From Novosphingobium sp. SCN 66-18 (GTDB taxonomy: Bacteria > Pseudomonadota > Alphaproteobacteria > Sphingomonadales > Sphingomonadaceae): a stretch of DNA of 32,398 nucleotides. The stretch's first letter is position 1. Each line of letters opens with the position of its first letter. Below the pieces are notes generated by a model. The model made no database searches. It was not told where the DNA came from and saw only the letters and a list, made by a program, of their open reading frames with translations. Of this stretch, positions 31,903 to 32,398 are shown one piece after another. Where the stretch lies: positions 1 to 32,398 of the forward strand of contig MEGD01000035.1 in NCBI GenBank assembly GCA_001725355.1, written 5' to 3'. Position numbers and translations under genes: made by a program.

Positions 31903-32398
31903 GTGAAATTTCTCACCGCCACAGACCGTTACATTGCCCGGCTCGTGATCGTGCCGATGCTGTCGGTGTTCGCGATCGCGGCGTCGCTGCTTGTGCTCGA
32001 CAAGATGCTGAAGCTGTTCGATTTCGTGGCAACGGAAGGCGGACCGGTCAGCGTCGTGTTCAAGATGCTGGCCAACCTCCTGCCCGAATACGCCAGCCTG
32101 GCGATTCCGCTGGGCCTGATGCTGGGCATCCTGTTCGCCTTCCGCAAGCTGGCGACCAGTTCCGAACTCGATGTGATGCGGGCGGTGGGGCTTTCGTACA
32201 CGCGGCTGCTGCGCGTGCCCTATATCTTCGCGATCGTGCTGGCGGGGGTGAACCTGCTGATCGTCGGCTATCTCCAGCCGCTTTCGCGCTATTACTACGA
32301 ACAGCTCCAGTTCGAGCTGCGCTCCGGCGCGCTGGGTGCCTCGATCAAGGTCGGGGAATTCAACTCGCTGCAGGACAAGACCGCGCTGCGCGTGGACG
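31903..32398 (+). CDS. lptF: LPS export system permease LptF (5' part, cut by window end)
   Basis: The first 165 residues of a LptF/LptG-family permease that, with LptG and the LptB ATPase, extracts LPS from the inner membrane. Visible are DRYIARLVIVPMLSVFAIAA (TM1), LLPEYASLAIPLGLMLGILF (TM2), the coupling-helix region SSELDVMRAVGLSYTRLLRV, TM3 (PYIFAIVLAGVNLLIVGYLQ) and the start of the periplasmic jellyroll. GTG 31903 (VKFLTATDRYIA) is preferred; ATG 31852 would add 17 unlikely residues. The frame is open to the window edge. Confidence 0.9.
   Translation, partial: MKFLTATDRYIARLVIVPMLSVFAIAASLLVLDKMLKLFDFVATEGGPVSVVFKMLANLLPEYASLAIPLGLMLGILFAFRKLATSSELDVMRAVGLSYTRLLRVPYIFAIVLAGVNLLIVGYLQPLSRYYYEQLQFELRSGALGASIKVGEFNSLQDKTALRVD

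Overview
This GC-rich window reads as chromosomal DNA of an alphaproteobacterium, most likely a Sphingomonadaceae member (Novosphingobium/Sphingobium-like). The pointers are a DUF1153/SciP cell-cycle regulator, a class I PHA synthase next to an alphaproteobacterial phasin, Coq7, FabI, a bactofilin next to an M23 peptidase, GANTC (CcrM-type) sites, and the dispersed repeat whose frames read STGSGRTG/PVRPEPVEG. The genus is inference. Nearly all of it is ordinary core-genome content. I saw no tRNA, rRNA, CRISPR array, prophage or intact insertion sequence.

Layout. Positions 1-285 hold three copies of the dispersed repeat. A leftward operon (6608 to 286) encodes an RND efflux adaptor and permease, a DUF445 membrane protein and a GNAT acetyltransferase, with 4-bp stop/start overlaps between the last three genes. 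Next come sciP and a small unknown gene on the minus strand, divergent from mnmA. A Cys-containing anchored protein diverges from a lipoprotein-type serine hydrolase. A CDF metal transporter and pdxH run leftward. A roughly 270-bp imperfect inverted-repeat element lies in the gap between pdxH and the rightward dnaJ-yihY-fabI operon and ends 10 bp before the dnaJ ATG.

From 24144 down to about 15521 almost everything is on the minus strand: proA, an aldo/keto reductase, nadD, rsfS, rlmH, an EnvC-like factor, an S41 carboxy-terminal protease, dsbB, coq7 and a secreted unknown. This combines ribosome maturation, NAD synthesis and cell-wall/envelope maintenance. The gap upstream of proA carries seven GANTC sites in 114 bp and faces a rightward M23 peptidase-bactofilin pair (cell-wall shape), whose reading frames overlap.

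The right third is a carbon-storage locus: alaC (minus), phaC, and a phasin gene with an AT-hook-bearing N-terminal extension plus a strong internal start. Two TGC-N-GCA palindromes in the phasin promoter look like PhaR operators. It is followed by clpS, an apparently frameshifted unknown gene, and the 5' part of lptF, cut by the window edge.

No clearly new multi-gene system is present. The most interesting leads are the GANTC cluster, the two-start phasin, the structured element abutting dnaJ, the tandem repeat at the nadD N-terminus, and the sciP-linked small gene with its perfect palindrome.
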